A stretch of 58,564 nt of DNA from Nannocystis exedens (GTDB taxonomy: Bacteria; Myxococcota_A; Polyangia; Polyangiales; Polyangiaceae): the NCBI GenBank assembly GCA_945861885.1, contig CAMAVR010000015.1, positions 1 through 58,564 on the forward strand, read 5' to 3'. The stretch's first letter is position 1, and every line of letters starts with the position of its first letter. The translations under genes were made by a program, and so were the position numbers. This document shows positions 1 to 7,974 of this stretch, piece after piece. The notes beneath the pieces are model-generated. The model searched no databases. It had not been told where the DNA came from and saw only the letters and a program-made list of their open reading frames with translations.

Positions 1-861
1 AACGTCGTGATCAACGCCGGCGTCTTGGCGATGTATCGCCGTCAGCTGCTCGACACGGCTAACCGCGGCACACCTCAAACGCAGCCAATCACAGCAACCC
101 CAACAGGCAATAACGGTTTTGAACGGCGTGGCGCCTACCTGTTCACGCCCGATCTATGGCTGCAGGTAATGTGGCGCAAGCTGCGTTTCGAGGCCGAATT
201 CGCTGCAATTTGGGGCATGATTGATCAAACTCTCCAGACTACCGAGATCCGAAATTCGGTAAAAGTACGGCAGTTCGGCCTCGCAACGGAAACCGAATAC
301 CGAGCGATCGAAGACAAACTACGAATCGGATTTGGTTTCGGTTGGGCGAGCGGCGACCCATGGGCCGAATCGCTCAATCCCGGTGCCGGCGGCAGAACAG
401 AGTTGAACCGCAACCGCGGCCCGATGTCGACGTTCTCGTTTCACCCTGACTATCGGGTCGACATGATTTTCTTTCGGCGCATTTTGTCGCGTGTTGAAGG
501 GGCATACTATTTCAAACCGAATGTTTCGTACGATTTCGTAAAGCACTCAAACGGGCAGAAATTCGGCGGGGGTGCGGCGATTGTGTGGAGTCGTGCGAGC
601 GAGTTCGTTCAAACGCCGGGGCACAAACGCGATCTCGGGGTCGAGCTCGATTTCAGCATCTACTACCAGGCAAAAGATGGGGCGCTAAACGACAATCCGG
701 AGAAGCTCGGCGGCTTTTTTGCGATGCTCCAGTACGGCGTGTTCTTCCCCCTGGGCGGGCTCAGCTATCTTCCCGGGCAGCTCCCAACCAATGCGACGGC
801 CTCATCGTTCGAGACGTCAAACGCGCAGATGGTGCGACTGTTCCTCGGCATCGCCTACTAG
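1..861 (+). CDS. TIGR04551-like outer-membrane protein, C-terminal part
   Basis: The reading frame is open from base 1, so the 5' end lies outside the window and the GTG at 7 is not taken as the true start. The visible 286 or so residues are rich in alternating aromatic/hydrophobic stretches typical of beta-barrel strands. They end in an aromatic residue (…LGIAY), as many outer-membrane proteins do. The patterns 'NPEKLGGFFAMLQYGVFFPLGG' (residues about 233-254 of the visible part) resemble what I recall of the TIGR04551 family of Myxococcota. That family has no known function. The assignment is from memory of the family and is moderate. It could be another barrel protein. The frame is followed by 141 bp without a gene before the next start. 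Confidence 0.6.
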   Translation, partial: NVVINAGVLAMYRRQLLDTANRGTPQTQPITATPTGNNGFERRGAYLFTPDLWLQVMWRKLRFEAEFAAIWGMIDQTLQTTEIRNSVKVRQFGLATETEYRAIEDKLRIGFGFGWASGDPWAESLNPGAGGRTELNRNRGPMSTFSFHPDYRVDMIFFRRILSRVEGAYYFKPNVSYDFVKHSNGQKFGGGAAIVWSRASEFVQTPGHKRDLGVELDFSIYYQAKDGALNDNPEKLGGFFAMLQYGVFFPLGGLSYLPGQLPTNATASSFETSNAQMVRLFLGIAY

Positions 862-1002
862 CGCGTCCCGTGTATTGCTCCGCGCTCGAACGGTAGCTCA
901 ACCGTTTCGATTGATCGTGAACTCAAAAAAGCAGGTTAGTCTTCTCCGTGGCGTGTTTGACGCGGTGTCAAAGCCTGCTTTTCGAGTTTAAAGGAGGGGA
1001 CG

Positions 1003-1968
1003 ATGAAGCGAACGTCATTGGCTATCGGGATGGTCGCGTCCGTTATCGGGTGTGGCTCGGGTGCTGATTCGCGCGAAGACGATACAAGTTGGCACGAACA
1101 GCCAGGTAACAAGAAAGTCTCCTCGACATTGCCTGCTGCCGCCGCTGAATGCGATCAAATGACCTTTCAGCCGCAAAAGCGAACGTGGACAATCGATCTC
1201 GAGGGCGCCTTCCGAACGTTTAACGTCATCGTCCCTTCAAGTTATTCCCCGCATGTTCCGACGCCGCTAGTGCTGCATTTTCACGCGTTTACGTTGTCGC
1301 CAGATGGCCAAGAGTGGATGACGGGGATGGCCAAATCGGCCGAGAAAAACGGATTTATTCTCGTCTATCCTGCAGGGACAGGCATCCCTTCATCGTTCAA
1401 CGGTGGCGCTTGTTGTGGTGGCGCTCAATCGAGCAATGTTGATGACGTCGGGTTTGCTTCGAAAATTCTCGATTCGGTCGAAGCGTCAATTTGTGTCGAC
1501 AAGCATCGCGTATTTGCGACCGGTTTATCGAATGGGGGATTTATGTCGCATCGTTTGGGGTGCGAATTGTCATCACGAATTGCCGCCATTGCGCCAGTTT
1601 CGGGTGTGATTGGTGTGACAGCGTGCAATCCATCGCGCGCGATGCCGGTGATTGAATTTCACGGAATAAACGACCCGATTGTGCCATACAACGGGCAGTC
1701 GCTTTTCGGGTGGCCGTCGGTACAAGACACAGTCGACGGCTGGTCAAGACGAAATCATTGCACCGGGCTACCGATCCAAACGATGCGCACAAGGAGCGTC
1801 GAGTGCGTCACAAAAGGCGATTGTGAAGGCGGCGCGGAGGTGACGCTCTGTTCGATCACCGGTGGCGGCCATGCGTGGCCGGGGGGTCTGTCATCCGAAG
1901 TGAATGCGAGCGAATTTTCGGCGAACGACCAGATGTGGTCGTTTTTTAAGCGACATCCGATGCCGTAA
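1003..1968 (+). CDS. Exported PHB-depolymerase/LpqC-like esterase lipoprotein
   Basis: 321 residues. A lipoprotein signal is visible (lipobox VIGC, Cys17), so the enzyme is probably exported and lipid-anchored. The alpha/beta-hydrolase core fits the polyhydroxybutyrate depolymerase / LpqC esterase family. It has an oxyanion strand LVLHFHAF (about 89-96), the family-typical GGACCGG…VDDVGF stretch (134-151), a nucleophile elbow GLSNGG (Ser176), an acid residue in GINDP (Asp224) and a catalytic His in GGGHAWPGG (His290). The family hydrolyses short polyhydroxyalkanoates or feruloyl-type esters, and the actual substrate cannot be read from the sequence. A strong ribosome site AAAGGAGG lies 6 nt before the ATG. 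The 3' end overlaps the convergent sctU-like gene by 23 bp. Confidence 0.85.
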   Translation: MKRTSLAIGMVASVIGCGSGADSREDDTSWHEQPGNKKVSSTLPAAAAECDQMTFQPQKRTWTIDLEGAFRTFNVIVPSSYSPHVPTPLVLHFHAFTLSPDGQEWMTGMAKSAEKNGFILVYPAGTGIPSSFNGGACCGGAQSSNVDDVGFASKILDSVEASICVDKHRVFATGLSNGGFMSHRLGCELSSRIAAIAPVSGVIGVTACNPSRAMPVIEFHGINDPIVPYNGQSLFGWPSVQDTVDGWSRRNHCTGLPIQTMRTRSVECVTKGDCEGGAEVTLCSITGGGHAWPGGLSSEVNASEFSANDQMWSFFKRHPMP

Positions 1969-3016
1969 TATGTCGCTCATCTTCACCGCCAATTTCGTGT
2001 AAGATTTCGGCGATTGCCTCGTAAAGCGGTTCGGGAATAGCGTCGCCGATTTCGAGCTCAATCAGCGCTCGCGCGAGCGGTACGTTTTGCACAACCGGGA
2101 CGCCGTATTCGTAGGCGGCGCGCACAATCCGCTGCGCTAGCTCACCGTTACCGCTCGCGACGACGACGGGCGTGTCATCGCCGTCGTCCTCGTTGTATCG
2201 CAGCGCGCACGCTAGATGGGTTGGATTTATGACAACAACGGTTGCGTTTCGAACATTCGAGATTGTTGCGGAGTTGAGCAATTCAATGTGAGCTCGCTCG
2301 CGCGCCGCTTTGATTTGCGGGTCGCCTTCGCTCTCTCGGTGTTCGCGTTTGACCTCTTCTTTTGTCATCATCAGCCGCTTTTTCCACGAGAATCGCGTCA
2401 CAACAAGATCGACGGCGCCTAGTAGAATGGCGACGCCAATAGCGACAGCGAGAAGCGACTCGGCGAGCGATGCGGCGAACGCCAAGTTCCTCGACGATGA
2501 GCCGGTAAGGGCGGCGATGTCGGCTGCATGGCGCGTCAAAAGTCGCCACGCTGCGATCGCAATCGCGGCGGCCGCGATAAGCGCGCGTGCGACCGCAAAG
2601 AAGCGCTGCTTCGAAAACAGGCGGCGAAATCCAGCGACAAGATTGAGTCGGTCAAGGCGAGGCGCAACGCGGGCGAGTCGAACTGTAGCTCGCGTCTGCA
2701 TCGCGTGAACAATGAGCGATACAATTGCGGCTACAACGATAATTGGAAGCGCTCCCCGAAGGACGGCCGGGAGAATTGCAGCGCTTGCGACCGTAAAATC
2801 GGACGAGCGATTTGCAGCGTGAGAAATCGCGTTGCGAAGCGTCGCTATCGCCATCGCAAACGTAGAAGCGATGGCTGCGGGGATGACGAGCGCGGCTGCC
2901 AGGAAGGCAGCCGATTGCGCGGCAAAAGAGCTTACGCCAGCATCGCCTTCGTCGATTGCACGCCTTAGGCGCTTTTCGGTCGGCGGTTCGGTCTTGTTAG
3001 AAGCATCACGGCTCAC
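1946..3016 (-). CDS. FlhB/SctU-type type III export switch protein
   Basis: 356 residues. The N-terminal motif TEPPTEKRLRRA is the classic start of FlhB/SctU proteins. Four hydrophobic segments follow (about 32-60, 76-105, 138-160, 183-207), then the linker 'FSWKKRLMMTKEEVKREHRESEGDP' region and the auto-cleavage motif NPTH at 264-267. In the family, cleavage between Asn and Pro switches the export apparatus from early to late substrates. The start GTG overlaps the obg stop (GTGA), so it is probably translated by coupling to obg. No other flagellar or injectisome gene is present in the window, so it is an orphan here. Whether it serves a flagellum or an injectisome cannot be told from the sequence alone. 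Confidence 0.9.
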   Translation of the reverse strand: MSRDASNKTEPPTEKRLRRAIDEGDAGVSSFAAQSAAFLAAALVIPAAIASTFAMAIATLRNAISHAANRSSDFTVASAAILPAVLRGALPIIVVAAIVSLIVHAMQTRATVRLARVAPRLDRLNLVAGFRRLFSKQRFFAVARALIAAAAIAIAAWRLLTRHAADIAALTGSSSRNLAFAASLAESLLAVAIGVAILLGAVDLVVTRFSWKKRLMMTKEEVKREHRESEGDPQIKAARERAHIELLNSATISNVRNATVVVINPTHLACALRYNEDDGDDTPVVVASGNGELAQRIVRAAYEYGVPVVQNVPLARALIELEIGDAIPEPLYEAIAEILHEIGGEDERHITASDVA

Positions 3017-4017
3017 TCCTCGCGGTGTAGCAGCTGAAAGAGCTCGTTGAGCAGTGGGCGAACGCCATCATTTGTTGCGGCAGATACGAATTTTAGGTCG
3101 ATCTTTTTTCGCTTAAAACGCGCCTTTAATTCCGGATACGCCTCTTGCACGTCAGGAAGGTCGCCTTTGCTGAGCGCCACGATCATCGGTCGTTTTGCGA
3201 GCTCCGGGTCAAAGCTCTTCAGCTCTTTCATGATCGCATCATAATCTTTCACCGGATCACGCCCCTCTTCAGGGTCAAGCGTTACGAGGTGAAGAAGCGC
3301 GCGCGTTCGTTCAACATGTTTCAAAAATTGGTGACCGAGTCCTGCCCCTTCGGCGGCGCCGGGAATCAGCCCCGGAATATCGGCCAGCACAAAACTCGAC
3401 TCTTCGCCTACCGACACGACGCCAAGATGCGGCGCGAGCGTTGTAAACGGATAATCGGCAACTTTTGGACGTGCTCGCGAACATGCACGAATAAATGTGC
3501 TTTTCCCGACGTTTGGAAAGCCAAGCAGTCCAACATCGGCCATCACTTTGAGCTCGAGGCGAACTTGGCGCTCTTGGCCGGGCTCGCCCGGCTCTGCCCG
3601 GTGAGGTGCGCGGTCTTGGGCGGTTTTGAAATGAATGTTTCCGCGCCCTCCGCGCCCGCCGTGCGCGACGATGACGCGCTTGTCGAGGCCGTCGAGATCG
3701 AACAACAGTTCGTTCGTTTCCGAATCAAACACTTGGGTACCGACCGGCACTCTTATGACGTGGTCATCGCCGCCACGGCCATAGCAGTCGCTCCCCATTC
3801 CGTGCTGGCCATCTTCAGCTTTGATCGTGTGCATCGCCACGAGGTCGAGCAGTGTCGAGAGGCCGGCGTCGACTTCAAAAACGACGTCGCCACCCCGGCC
3901 TCCGTCACCGCCCGACGGGCCGCCATGGGGGACATATTTTGCGCGATGAAACGCGACTGACCCATTTCCCCCTCGGCCCGCAACAATCTTAGCTTCACAC
4001 GAGTCGACAAACTTCAC
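3013..4017 (-). CDS. obg: GTPase Obg
   Basis: 334 residues. The Gly-rich Obg fold occupies about 1-158 (GRGGNGSVAFHR, GGPSGGDGGRGGD). The G domain follows, with the P-loop GFPNVGKST, switch II DIPGLIPGAAEGAGLGHQFL and a specificity motif SKGD instead of the usual NKxD. The C-terminal OCT extension of some Firmicute Obg proteins is absent, which is normal for many proteobacteria. The protein binds the 50S subunit and acts in late ribosome assembly and the stress response. A ribosome site AAAGGA stands 10 nt upstream of the ATG. The gene is first in a two-gene unit with the sctU-like gene, with overlapping stop and start. The usual rplU-rpmA neighbours are not upstream here, where a tRNA on the other strand is found. 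Confidence 0.96.
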   Translation of the reverse strand: MKFVDSCEAKIVAGRGGNGSVAFHRAKYVPHGGPSGGDGGRGGDVVFEVDAGLSTLLDLVAMHTIKAEDGQHGMGSDCYGRGGDDHVIRVPVGTQVFDSETNELLFDLDGLDKRVIVAHGGRGGRGNIHFKTAQDRAPHRAEPGEPGQERQVRLELKVMADVGLLGFPNVGKSTFIRACSRARPKVADYPFTTLAPHLGVVSVGEESSFVLADIPGLIPGAAEGAGLGHQFLKHVERTRALLHLVTLDPEEGRDPVKDYDAIMKELKSFDPELAKRPMIVALSKGDLPDVQEAYPELKARFKRKKIDLKFVSAATNDGVRPLLNELFQLLHREE

Positions 4018-4086
4018 GCGCGTTCCTTTCGCCAGCAGACAAATGACATGCTATCCGAGTGAATGCCGCCTTTGCGTGCGTCATTC

Positions 4087-4160
4087 GTCCACGTAGCTCA
4101 GTTGGATAGAGCAGTTGTTTCCTAAACAACAGGTCCCCCGTTCGACCCGGGGCGTGGACA
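4087..4160 (+). tRNA. tRNA-Arg(CCU)
   Basis: A complete cloverleaf can be drawn by eye. The acceptor stem is GTCCACG/CGTGGAC with discriminator A at 4160. The D arm is GCTC…GAGC, the anticodon stem GTTGT/ACAAC with loop TTCCTAA (anticodon CCT), and the T arm CCCCG-TTCGACC-CGGGG. It reads AGG codons. CCA is not encoded. The large palindrome at 4163 begins 2 nt after the discriminator base. Confidence 0.97.
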
Positions 4161-4162
4161 CA

Positions 4163-4291
4163 CAAATCACGATGGTTTGACCCAATACCTTCGCGTTAAC
4201 GGCTTTTTGGGGCCCGGAACGTACGCGGAGTACGCCCCGGGCCCCGAAAAAGCCGTTAGCGCTTGGTTTTGGGGCAAGCCATCGCGATTTG
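4163..4291. repeat. GTAC-centred long palindrome, copy 1
   Basis: Two arms of about 62 nt (4163-4224 and 4230-4291) are complementary over most of their length, with about a dozen mismatches or one-base bulges, around the five-base loop 4225-4229. Four-base GTAC sequences flank the loop (GTAC-N5-GTAC). The inner arm GCGTTAACGG…CGTAC resembles the copies at 30751 and 32314. The outer arm (CAAATCACGATGG) is peculiar to this copy yet matched by its own opposite arm. It starts 2 nt after tRNA-Arg. As RNA it would form one long rod, a possible terminator, RNase III substrate or 3'-end processing site. The role is inferred. Confidence 0.85.
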
Positions 4292-4309
4292 TTCTGTTGT
4301 TCGTTCCAT

Positions 4310-4448
4310 GCTCCCCCCTTCGGTGGGTCGCCTTTTTTGCTCCCCCCTTCGGTGGGTCGCCTTTTTTTCCCTCCTTTGGAGGGTTGGGTTGCTCCCTCCT
4401 TTGGAGGGTCGCTTTGTTTCTTGCTTCCCGTTGTGGGGGGCTTTGTTT
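4310..4448 (+). terminator. Array of five terminator-like hairpins
   Basis: Five imperfect tandem units of about 25-30 bp follow one another: 4310-4338, 4339-4368, 4370-4390, 4391-4419 and 4423-4448. Each has a C-rich arm, a short loop (TTCGG or TTTGG or GTTG), a G-rich arm and then a T-rich tail (CCTTTTTT, CTTTGTTT). The first two are near-identical (GCTCCCCCCTTCGGTGGG + TCGCCTTTTTT). Each unit on its own looks like a rho-independent terminator on the plus strand. The array separates tRNA-Arg and its palindrome from dapD. Confidence 0.7.
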
Positions 4449-4492
4449 AGCACTTTGCTTTGTTTTGGCCTCTTTCGGATTATTTTGGATTT

Positions 4493-5317
4493 ATGGACTT
4501 TGATTCTGATTTGATTTCTCGGGCTTTTTTGGACCGGTTGCTTCTTCGGGAGGCTTCGGTTGCTTCGGCGGTTTTTGCTGCTGTTGATGGGCTTGATTCT
4601 GGGGTTCTTCGGGTGGCTTCGCCCCCCTCATCGCCTGATGGGGATTGGGTTGTTCATGCTTGGTTGAAAGAGGCTATTTTGCTCTTTTTTGCTCTTCGGG
4701 GGATGGAGAGCTCTTCTGTTGGGCCTTTTGAATTTTATGACAAAATACCTTTGAAGAAGGGGCTTGCTGCTGCTGGGGTTCGGTTGGTTCCTCCTGGGGT
4801 TATTCGATATGGGGCGTTTGTTGAGGCTGGGGCTATTGTGATGCCTGGTTACGTCAACATTGGGGCTCGGGTTGGTGCTCGGACTATGGTTGATACTTGG
4901 GCTACTGTTGGCTCTTGCGCCCAGGTTGGTTCGGATTGCCATTTGTCCGGTGGTGTGGGGATTGGCGGCGTTCTTGAGCCCCCTGCGGCTCGGCCGGTGA
5001 TTGTTGAGGACGGCGTTTTTGTCGGGTCTCGGGCTGTGATTGTTGAAGGGGTTCGCGTGGGTCGCGAGGCGGTGATTGGCGCTGGTGTGGTGCTTACTTC
5101 GTCGACCGCGATTGTTGATGTTCGTGGTGCTGCGCCGGTTGAGCTTCGCGGTGAAGTTCCGGCGCGCTCCGTTGTGATTCCTGGCGTTCGAAAAAAGCGA
5201 TTTCCGGCGGGTGAATTTGATGTGCCTTGTGCGCTCATTATTGGTGAGCGTCATGCTGGTACTGATCGCAAAGTGAGCTTGAATTCAGCACTTCGCGATT
5301 TCGATGTGCCGGTCTAA
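4493..5317 (+). CDS. dapD: Tetrahydrodipicolinate N-succinyltransferase
   Basis: 274 residues from the ATG at 4493. The longer frame would need a TTG at 4460, inside the T-rich leader. A helical N-terminal domain precedes a left-handed beta-helix of hexapeptide repeats. The family motifs KIPLKKGLAAAGVRLVPPGV, AFVEAGAIVMPGYVNIGA, MVDTWATVGSCAQVG and HLSGGVGIGGVLEP are all present. The enzyme transfers succinyl from succinyl-CoA to tetrahydrodipicolinate in the succinylase branch of lysine/diaminopimelate synthesis, which fits dapE 1.6 kb downstream. The first third has strikingly G/T-rich codons (GGG, GCT, GTT, TTT) unlike the rest of the window, and the leader carries the hairpin array. Confidence 0.95.
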   Translation: MDFDSDLISRAFLDRLLLREASVASAVFAAVDGLDSGVLRVASPPSSPDGDWVVHAWLKEAILLFFALRGMESSSVGPFEFYDKIPLKKGLAAAGVRLVPPGVIRYGAFVEAGAIVMPGYVNIGARVGARTMVDTWATVGSCAQVGSDCHLSGGVGIGGVLEPPAARPVIVEDGVFVGSRAVIVEGVRVGREAVIGAGVVLTSSTAIVDVRGAAPVELRGEVPARSVVIPGVRKKRFPAGEFDVPCALIIGERHAGTDRKVSLNSALRDFDVPV

Positions 5318-5495
5318 TTTTCAGGCTTTTTTGACGCGCAATTTTGCTGCGTGCCAATTGCGTGACATTCGCGCCAATTGTCCGCGTAAATTGCCGTAAG
5401 TTTGTCGGCCTTTATGTGGCCAGGTACGAGTCTCTTGCGACTCACAGAGCGCCGGTTTCATTGGTGGTCTGCTCGCACAATGTTGTCATGACACC

Positions 5496-6836
5496 ATGCT
5501 AGATGGGTGGCGATTGCGCACCGCAAGTGCGTACATAGCAGTGGGCCTATGCGTTGTCGGTGGGGTCAGTTGTGCCGGAGAGGCGCTCACGTCGAATGCC
5601 CAAGGTGGCGTTGACGGGCGCGATTCCATTGGTGCCAGGCCGCTCGCAAAGCCGCCGCAACTTCGCGATCGTGTTGAACCATCTGCCGAACCATCATCGC
5701 CCGCCGAGCCCACAGAGAGGCCGCGAGGTCAGCTTCCGGTGCCCCCGCAACCGACGCAGGCGGCGCGCATTCAGGTTCAGGCCGTGATGGCGCCTTTCAA
5801 TCTGCCAGCCGGAGATGTGTCAGTCGGTCACTTTCGCATTCATCTCATCGATGTCGGTACCGGGCTGTCGATTCTTGTGCAGGGGCATGATTTCAACCTT
5901 CTGTACGATGGCGGCTCGAACGACGACGGTGGGAAGATCAGCGCGCGAGGGAACAACAACCGACTGCTGTCTTACCTGTATGGCGCAATTGGCCCTTCAG
6001 GTCCGAAAGAGTGCCAACCTGACGGCGATCTTTGGCCGCAAAACACATCGAACTCCCGTCACGTAATCGACAACGTATTTTTGAGCCATCCGCATCGTGA
6101 CCACGCGAGCATGCTTGCCGATGTTGTGCACTGCTATGCGGTCGGTCAATTTTGGGATGCCGGTGTGCGTTACGGGACCATTGCGTACAACAATCTTCTC
6201 AGTGCGATCGCTGTTGCATTGCCAACGATTGAGTACCGTATCGCGGGTTCAGTCTATCAATCGTCCTCGCCGCCTTCCGGAATGAGGATTCCGTCGGCGG
6301 CGCAGACGAACGCGTTTTTTGAAAGCAAGCCGATGGAACTTGGCAAAAATGCATCGCTGGTTGTTCTTCACGCAGATGGAACGTCACATCCAAGCGACGC
6401 AAATCGAAATTCGACCGTTGTGCGTCTCGATCTAGGGTCGGTTCGTATGCTTCTCGTTGGTGATGCGGAGGGAGGTTCGCGTGAAAACCCGAGTGCGCGC
6501 GCGAATGGGACTGAACGTTATCTTCTCGATAATCACCGCGACGCTTTGAGGGCCGATATTCTGCAAGTCGGTCACCACGGTTCGATGACATCGAGTCGGC
6601 TCGAATTTATACAGGCGGTCGCGCCGTCTTATGCGCTTTTCGGTGTGGGGCCGCGCCCATACGCGGGGATCGTTCTCCCCGATCAGGCGGTGGTCGACGC
6701 GATTTCGCAGTTGCCGTCGGCGCCACAAATTATCCGTACCGATGTCCACGATCGCGAAGGATGCCCGATTGCGGATCGCTTTGGCGTCGATAACAGCTCC
6801 CCGGCCGGTTGCGACAACTACGTGTTAACGTTCTAG
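5496..6836 (+). CDS. Exported MBL-fold (ComEC-like) hydrolase lipoprotein
   Basis: 446 residues. A lipoprotein signal is visible (hydrophobic 12-22, lipobox GGVSC with Cys27). A Pro/Glu/Arg-rich linker (about 30-90) then leads into a metallo-beta-lactamase fold. The fold starts with FRIHLIDVGTGLSILVQ…LLYDGGS, has the metal motif HxHxDH in SHPHRDHAS, and later VRMLLVGDAEGG and DILQVGHHGS. This is the ComEC/Rec2-type hydrolase domain, here without the membrane channel. Relatives cleave DNA or other phosphoesters. The substrate here is unknown. A cytoplasmic role is unlikely given the lipobox. It lies alone between dapD and dapE, with a 178-bp upstream gap in which I see no clear promoter. Confidence 0.8.
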   Translation: MLDGWRLRTASAYIAVGLCVVGGVSCAGEALTSNAQGGVDGRDSIGARPLAKPPQLRDRVEPSAEPSSPAEPTERPRGQLPVPPQPTQAARIQVQAVMAPFNLPAGDVSVGHFRIHLIDVGTGLSILVQGHDFNLLYDGGSNDDGGKISARGNNNRLLSYLYGAIGPSGPKECQPDGDLWPQNTSNSRHVIDNVFLSHPHRDHASMLADVVHCYAVGQFWDAGVRYGTIAYNNLLSAIAVALPTIEYRIAGSVYQSSSPPSGMRIPSAAQTNAFFESKPMELGKNASLVVLHADGTSHPSDANRNSTVVRLDLGSVRMLLVGDAEGGSRENPSARANGTERYLLDNHRDALRADILQVGHHGSMTSSRLEFIQAVAPSYALFGVGPRPYAGIVLPDQAVVDAISQLPSAPQIIRTDVHDREGCPIADRFGVDNSSPAGCDNYVLTF

Positions 6837-6888
6837 CGGCCTGACGAGGCGCGCTGATTTTTCCCGGAAATTGCGCTATAAATCGTCG

Positions 6889-7974
6889 ATGTCAATTTCT
6901 GCGACGAATGCCCGTTATCTCGACGAGACATTACTTTGGCTCTGTTCAATCGCTTCACCAATAGGTGAAGAAGGGGCGCTTTCGCGCGCTGTCGAAGAGC
7001 GCGTTCGAAAAGCGAGTTTTGCTTCGTCAATTGAACGTGTCGGCGATTCAATTGTTGCAACGCTGGGCGCGCGCGAAAATTCAAAAACGCGTATCGCACT
7101 CGTCGGGCATCTCGACACGGTGCGCACCGAAAACGGCCCCGCTCGGATCGAAAATGGGCGCTGTTTCGGCGCAGGCTCGAGCGACATGAAGAGCGGTCTT
7201 GCGGTGATGTTGGCGGTTGCCGAACTTGCCGATAAGCCATTCGATTGCGAAATCAAGCTAGTGTTCTACGCGCGCGAAGAAGGGCCTTACGCCGAAAATG
7301 AGCTCGGTGATGTGCTCGACAAAGTACCGTCGCTGTCTGAAATCGATCTCGCCGTTTGTCTCGAGCCGTCTGACAATCGCGTCCATCTTGGATGCGCCGG
7401 GTCGCTTCACGCGCGCGTGACATTCGAAGGGCGAACGTCGCATAGCGCGCGTCCCTGGGAAGGGGCTAACGCCGTTCATGCCGCGGCGCCATTTTTGGCG
7501 CGGATCGCCGCGCTGAAGCCGCGCGATAGCGTGATCGATGGGCAGCTTTACAGAACGGTAACAAGCGTAACGTCCGCGCGCGATTTAGGGCGCGGGCGCA
7601 ATATTGTTCCAGATCGGTTTGAGCTGAACGTCAATCATCGGTTCGCGCCCTGTTTTTCGGTCGAAGATGCGGAAAAAGAGGTGACTTCCCTCGTTGGCAG
7701 CGACGCGCAGATTGTTTTTACCGATCGCAGTCCGGGCGCAATGCCGAATGCGTCAAACCGCTTGGTTCGCGCGCTTATCGACAGCGGTGTTCGAGGCGTC
7801 GCGCCAAAACAGGCGTGGACAGACGTGGCTCGATTTGCCGCGCGAGGCGTTGCCGCGGTGAATTTTGGCCCCGGCGAAAACGCGCAGGCGCACCAGAAAA
7901 ACGAATCGACCTCGCTCGAATTGGTGCACGAAGGGTACGAGATTGTGAAGCGATGGATCACCGCAATCTCATAG
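6889..7974 (+). CDS. dapE: Succinyl-diaminopimelate desuccinylase
   Basis: 361 residues. It is an M20-family metallopeptidase with the dinuclear-zinc motifs GHLDTV, SSDMKSG, YAREEGPYAENE (general base Glu) and CLEPSDN, the dimerisation insert, and a C-terminal His in NFGPGENAQAHQKNE. The overall pattern is that of actinobacterial-type DapE (about 350-360 residues), and dapD upstream agrees with removal of succinate from N-succinyl-LL-DAP. The ATG at 6889 is preferred over a TTG at 6871. A TATAAA box ends 6 nt before this ATG and there is no ribosome site, so the message may be leaderless. The 3' end overlaps the next gene by 22 bp. Confidence 0.88.
   Translation: MSISATNARYLDETLLWLCSIASPIGEEGALSRAVEERVRKASFASSIERVGDSIVATLGARENSKTRIALVGHLDTVRTENGPARIENGRCFGAGSSDMKSGLAVMLAVAELADKPFDCEIKLVFYAREEGPYAENELGDVLDKVPSLSEIDLAVCLEPSDNRVHLGCAGSLHARVTFEGRTSHSARPWEGANAVHAAAPFLARIAALKPRDSVIDGQLYRTVTSVTSARDLGRGRNIVPDRFELNVNHRFAPCFSVEDAEKEVTSLVGSDAQIVFTDRSPGAMPNASNRLVRALIDSGVRGVAPKQAWTDVARFAARGVAAVNFGPGENAQAHQKNESTSLELVHEGYEIVKRWITAIS

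Noticed and set aside
3145..3960. 271-residue open frame on the plus strand inside obg
   Set aside because: It is antisense to a clear housekeeping gene, its composition follows from obg codons, and it has no known motif.
4628..5254. 208-residue minus-strand frame opposite dapD
   Set aside because: Asn/Arg/Pro-rich translation caused by the G/T-rich codons of dapD, with no motif.
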